Origin: Clytia hemisphaerica
Taxonomy: Eukaryota > Cnidaria > Hydrozoa > Leptothecata > Clytiidae
Length of the DNA stretch: 64,000 bases
Direction: 5' to 3'
Assembly: GCA_902728285.1 (NCBI GenBank)
Contig: CACVBU010001141.1
Coordinates: 496,001-560,000, forward strand
Under the pieces are notes generated by a model. That model searched no databases and was not told the origin of the DNA. It saw nothing but the letters and a program-made list of their open reading frames with translations. Made by a program: the position numbers and the translations under genes. Shown here piece by piece: positions 60,101-64,000 of the stretch (its first letter is position 1; the number at the start of each line of letters is the position of its first letter).

Positions 60101-62860
60101 ACGACGTTTGATAGCTTGAAAGTTCAACGTGATTTTCTTTATGATGAACCATATAGATGAACCAATAGTCTGCGGCCGGGTCAGAAAAAAAAATTTTCGC
60201 CCCGCCGGTTTCCGGAAACACTACTTTTTCTTTTTTTCACCCAGATATGCTTCAAATCAAGACCGTCTGGATAATACTATTGACATACTATTCTAGACAA
60301 ATTTTCTGTCGTTCGGTGAGGTGAAGGTTTCGATCACAGTTTCGCATACAAGAACGACCTCATACCACAATGACCTGTGTTCGAATCCCCAGCACTTCCG
60401 AGCACAGTTTTAAGAAATTCTTGTAAAATTGTCTAACAAGGATTTCCGTTTGATTTTAACAGGCCTTTACCAGAAGAGATGGTTAGATATGCGAGAGAAG
60501 ACACACATTACTTGCTTTACATCTACGACTGTATGCGAAACCAACTCATGGACCGTGGAAATGAAATGAAGAATCTTATTAGGAGCGTGTATTCTAAAAG
60601 TGCCAGTATTTGTTTGAGTGTAAGTCATATCAATATCTTGGAAACGTTGATCTTCTAGCAAAGCCTTTCTTACTGGTCTTACAGAGCGCTAATAATCATG
60701 GGAAGATTATTATTACCGTAGCAAGTATGAAATTTCTGGTTTGGCAAGATCAAAATTTTATGAAATTCAGAAAATTAATTAGTCATTTGAGTCGGCTCCA
60801 AACTCTTTTTTCCATGTCTGTACTTAAACAGTAAGTATTATTTGAAATGAAACAAAAATAAATTTGTCACTTTTGGATCATTTTTTCATCAATTCCATTC
60901 TCTTCCATTATAGTTGTATGAGAAGCCGAGGTTCTTCACTGACTCACACTGGATGGCCTATCAGAAATATCGTGGCCGACTTAATCAACAACAGGTAAGG
61001 TCCACTACCACAGAAAAGTCACTAGCAATAATCCCAAGAACTATTTTTTTTAATCTCAGAAGCTCTTTATTTATTTACTTTCCATTTATGGACGTAATTC
61101 CGCCCGGTTGAGGCTTCTAACTAGGACTTCTGTCCTTGATAGTAAACATCAGAACGAGAAATGTTTTTTAAATTTATCCATAATCATATGTTGATGTAAC
61201 AATGCACACAGTGTGCTCCCTTTTTTAACTGGAGGAGGGAGGGGTGCAGAGATTTTCAGAAAATTTCAAGGAAGGTTGTGCTGAGATCCACCTCCCCTGG
61301 GATAATATACCTCATTTCGATTTGAAAAACTTTCCATTTTAAACAAAAATATTATAACATTTACAAGAATAGAAATAATGGTCCTTTTGTCAATAATGTT
61401 CCCATGTTTGATTTCATTTCAGCTGGAATGTTTCCGTTTACTATACGAATGGAGAGACAAAATTTCTCGCGAAGAAGATGAAAGTTACGGGTAAGATACA
61501 AGCCCATACTTTATACAATGTTCAGGCGTATTTCTGATTTCAACGGAGTAAAGAAAGAGGCTTTTTTGTCTCAAAACTCTCAGCAAAGTTCCAAGAAATT
61601 TGAAGAATCTGAGCTGATTCGTAGAATTTCAATTTCCGTCCAAAACGAAAAAACTCTGCTTTAAGGCCTTTAAGCACACATTTAGTAGTGAACTTTATTA
61701 AGCTGAAATCTGTCTAATATAACTTTAGAACGCACAAAGATAAATGATAATAATACAGGGGTAAAGTAAAGTGCAGAAATTGAACCACAAGTAGATATTT
61801 GATCAAATCTGTTTTATCCATATCTTTTCGGTTTGATGAGTTTAATCGCGGCCTGAGCAAGGAGCCTTCTTCACAAGTGTGCGGCCGGCGTTTGTGCAAG
61901 TTGATATGGTTGTTATCTGCGTCACCCTGGTAACCTAACAAGTAACTTGTAAAATTTGAAAGCCTCTGTCTGCCTAGTACAGGGCGTACAGTAGGTTTCC
62001 GAGATTGTAGTGCGGAATATCCGGGACTATGATTCGGTGTGGGTGACAAAACTGCAGACAACAAGAGAAGGCTCCGAGTGAAGGCCACTCTTTTCATCAT
62101 AAATTGTTACTGGTTTTATACTTATTATCTCTCTTACTGTCATTATTGGAGTTCTGTTAAAACTCTAGTAATTTTATATTCAATTTCCATCCAGGGGCTT
62201 TATAATACATCATTTTTCTACAGATATTCGCTTCCCAATCACATGATGTTCCAGATAGCTGAAAATCTACCCAAGTATGTCCATTATCAGTTCTAAGCTT
62301 AGACAGGAGACCCGTCCTATTTCTATAATCTGATGTAGGACGTGTTAGGCAAATTTTGGACTCAGAAAATATCAGTTGAAAATTTCGAATTTAGCGCTGT
62401 CTTCGCTTTCTACATTGTAAATCTTTAAATTTTTTCTGAGAAAGTGTGACCTAGTGAAAAAATGACAACATTTGATTGGCTGCGTTATCAACTTGGTGGT
62501 GGGAAATTCAAAATCGTAACCAAAAGCATGCTATTCATTTCACCAAGAAATCAAAGCTTGGATATTCAGGCTTTACTAAGCTCTAACGTGATGAATTTGT
62601 GCATTTTTTCATATCTCGATGTCTTAGAGGGACATGCTTCGTCAGCTTTAAATTGCTAATAACAATGTGATTAAAAAATAGACCAAGACTAGCAACTTTG
62701 TTTCTAGAAAAGTCGTTCATATAATTTCTTCTCTCATATTCCCGTTAGAGAACCACCTGGTGTGATCGCCTGTTGTAATCCAGTACCTCCTTTGGTCAAA
62801 CAACACTTGATCGATGTCCACAGACTGGTCTTGAAAGCCAGAGAATATGATCCTGCTGAG
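51105..62860 (+). CDS. EXOSC10: Exosome component 10 / Rrp6, partial (14 exons)
   Basis: Nuclear exosome 3'-5' exoribonuclease. Exons: 51105-51241, 52758-52881, 53523-53627, 55438-55591, 55931-56018, 56864-56933, 58585-58695, 58917-59060, 59275-59465, 60463-60619, 60914-60994, 61423-61490, 62224-62274, 62749-62860. They sum to 1593 nt with consistent phases (531 codons). Numbered from the first codon seen: PMC2NT-type N-domain ~1-90; [10 protein letters not shown] linker ~140; HPYEHEI ~204; exonuclease with Asp261/Glu263 (AIDLE), Asp319 ([10 protein letters not shown]) and Tyr384/Asp388 ([10 protein letters not shown]), so all DEDDy ligands are present; [16 protein letters not shown] ~365-380; HRDC domain from ~450 ([27 protein letters not shown]). 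The starting exon upstream of 51105 was not found, and the C-terminal basic tail lies beyond 64000. Introns are loaded with repeats. Confidence 0.95.
51515..52642. mobile_element. 1.1 kb intronic element, copy 1 (EXOSC10 intron)
   Basis: Begins near GGAACTAG...GGAGGTCCTATAAATTAACC and ends GTAGGTCC. It shares with copy 2 (53851-54953) the TTCGTCCGTTCG microsatellite, GTTACCAACTTTTCTC and GGTGCAAAATGGTGGTGG. The left terminus is eroded. Confidence 0.6.
53851..54953. mobile_element. 1.1 kb intronic element, copy 2 (EXOSC10 intron)
   Basis: Short TIRs GGACCTAC and GTAGGTCC bound ~1.1 kb. It contains an internal direct duplication (GGGCCAAAAAACGGCTAAAAA, 54036 and ~54530; TTTTTTCTGATTTTTTGCATG twice). 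Fragments of the same family recur at 63366-63600 and 63830-64000. No protein-coding capacity. Confidence 0.6.
58067..58262. repeat. 36-bp tandem array (EXOSC10 intron)
   Basis: About five and a half copies of a 36-bp unit, TTTTCCTTGCAAAATACAAC then AAATTGTTTACGGTAA, with very few differences. The unit is a multiple of three, so it gives open frames on both strands that are not genes. Confidence 0.9.
59681..59894. mobile_element. TA-flanked MITE, CCGGGTGCG ends (EXOSC10 intron)
   Basis: CCGGGTGCGCCACAAAAAAG at the left and CGTTAACGCACCCGG at the right, each flanked by TA. About 214 bp, non-coding. The termini resemble those of 49919-50519. Confidence 0.65.
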
Positions 62861-64000
62861 GTATGCAACCACACTTGCAACTATTCTTTGAGAAAGAATC
62901 TGCAAATCCATCCCCGTGTGGTCTGTATTGACCCCGAACATGCGACCATGAGCATCAGTGACTCAAGAGAAATGACTTGATTTATCATACCAGAGTAGCG
63001 CATGAGTTGTATCAGATTCCACGATTGATATCTCTGACAAAACGCCAAAATAATTAATTTCCTCTAGTTTGGATTTTACGAAAAAAACTTAGCCTGTACC
63101 TCCCGAAAATGCTCACGGATAACTCTTGCTCTTCAGCAAAAGAAGAGTTTGGTAAAGGCTACTCTAGCCTAAGAATTTTTTTGGATTTACATGTGGAACC
63201 TACGGGCGAACGAGGTTTTTATTTCAGTATAAAAAGTCTAGCTATTGCACCAAATCTAGAAAGTAAATTACATCAATACGTTTACTTCCATTCTGTAATG
63301 ATGTATTTTTTTTCTATCCGCGTGGTCTAAAAATATCTCTGATTGGCTAAACAGGGCGATTTGAAAACAGGAAATGTGACGAGACCCGATTTTCGAAAAA
63401 AAATCATTTCCGGCCGAAAATGCCGGAAATATGCCGGAAAAACCGGTTTTTTGGCATTTTCTCAAGATTTCATCATTAGTTTTTTCTGATTTTTTGCACA
63501 AAGATGCGTATTCGCAATGCTCAAAACATGACCGAGTTCGATTTTTTTAGAAAAAAAAATTTCCGGCCGAAAATGCCGGAAATCCCCGTTTTCATTGAAC
63601 TTTTTCCTAGCATCATTGATAGCAATTCCCACCATCAAGTATGATTTGATTGTCAATAAAACTGATTTCTGCAACCGGAACTTTCTATATCTTTTTTCCT
63701 TCTCCCCTTCCCTCTCCCCATCAACAATCAATGATGAAATTTATTAACGCGTTATGCCTTTTCGCTAAACGTTATATTTTCTAACGGATTATTTCCGTTT
63801 TTCTCCTTATTGCTATCTAACTTTCATCATCAGGTAGGTCCATTCAGCATCTAGCTTGTTGACATTTTCTCGAATTTTCATCCTTAGTTTTTTCTGATTA
63901 TTTGCAGAAAGATGCATATTCACAATGCTCAAAACATGGCCGAGTTCGATTTTTGAGAAATTTTTTTTTCCGGTTGAAAATGCCGGAAATCGCCGTTTTT
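62861..64000. other. EXOSC10 intron with repeat fragments
   Basis: No further EXOSC10 exon was recognised after 62860. The stretch holds fragments of the 1.1 kb intronic family (GAAAATGCCGGAAAT, TTTTTTCTGATTTTTTGCA, CAGGTAGGTCCAT) at 63366-63600 and 63830-64000. Confidence 0.5.

Noticed and set aside
60310..60400. tRNA or tRNA-derived SINE, from the GTTCGAATCC B-box at 60379-60388
   Set aside because: The T-stem does not pair (CTGTG against CCCCA) and no convincing A-box or acceptor stem is present.

Overview
The window is animal nuclear DNA, most likely from an invertebrate. It is AT-rich, has genes split into short GT-AG exons separated by repeat-filled introns, and contains a sperm-type CatSper channel gene, which is a eukaryotic and mostly metazoan trait. 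I cannot fix the phylum from sequence alone. There is one assembly gap (20892-21785, all N).

Four genes lie on the minus strand and one on the plus strand. (1) 6178-15067 (-) is a CATSPER3 ortholog. Ten exons join in phase to 617 codons plus stop, covering S1-S6, the pore, a coiled coil and a long Ser/acidic tail; one possible further 5' exon is at 17672-17727. (2) 24182-27198 (-) is CIAO3/NARFL, the cytosolic Fe-S assembly hydrogenase-like protein, complete in four exons (480 aa). (3) 28972-32318 (-) is a divergent Rab-family GTPase, complete in four exons (213 aa). (4) 32770-33567 (-) is an intronless short-chain dehydrogenase/reductase of 265 aa. (5) 51105-62860 (+) is EXOSC10/Rrp6, the exosome DEDDy exonuclease; 14 internal exons (531 codons) are seen, and the first exon and the C-terminus were not found. 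These genes show no operon-like link: they serve sperm calcium entry, Fe-S assembly, vesicle traffic, redox metabolism and nuclear RNA decay.

Almost everything else is mobile or repetitive DNA. I could delimit many small DNA-transposon families from their terminal inverted repeats (TIRs): TA-flanked Tc1/mariner-like MITEs, TTAA-flanked piggyBac-like MITEs, a TAA-flanked PIF/Harbinger-like element, MITEs with long C runs inside their TIRs, and two copies of a 1.1 kb element in EXOSC10 introns. Tandem arrays include a 31-bp minisatellite beside CATSPER3 and a 36-bp array in EXOSC10. Two decayed non-LTR retrotransposon fragments are present.

The most striking region is 35-43 kb, a nest of foldback structures. 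The largest is a 5.2 kb element (37813-43043) with a perfect 9-bp target-site duplication. Its two arms are inverted arrays of a ~187-bp satellite-like unit, and its ~2.2 kb core holds two unrecognised ORFs and a truncated LINE. A smaller foldback element of similar design (27433-28676, arms of 15-bp repeats) sits just upstream of CIAO3.
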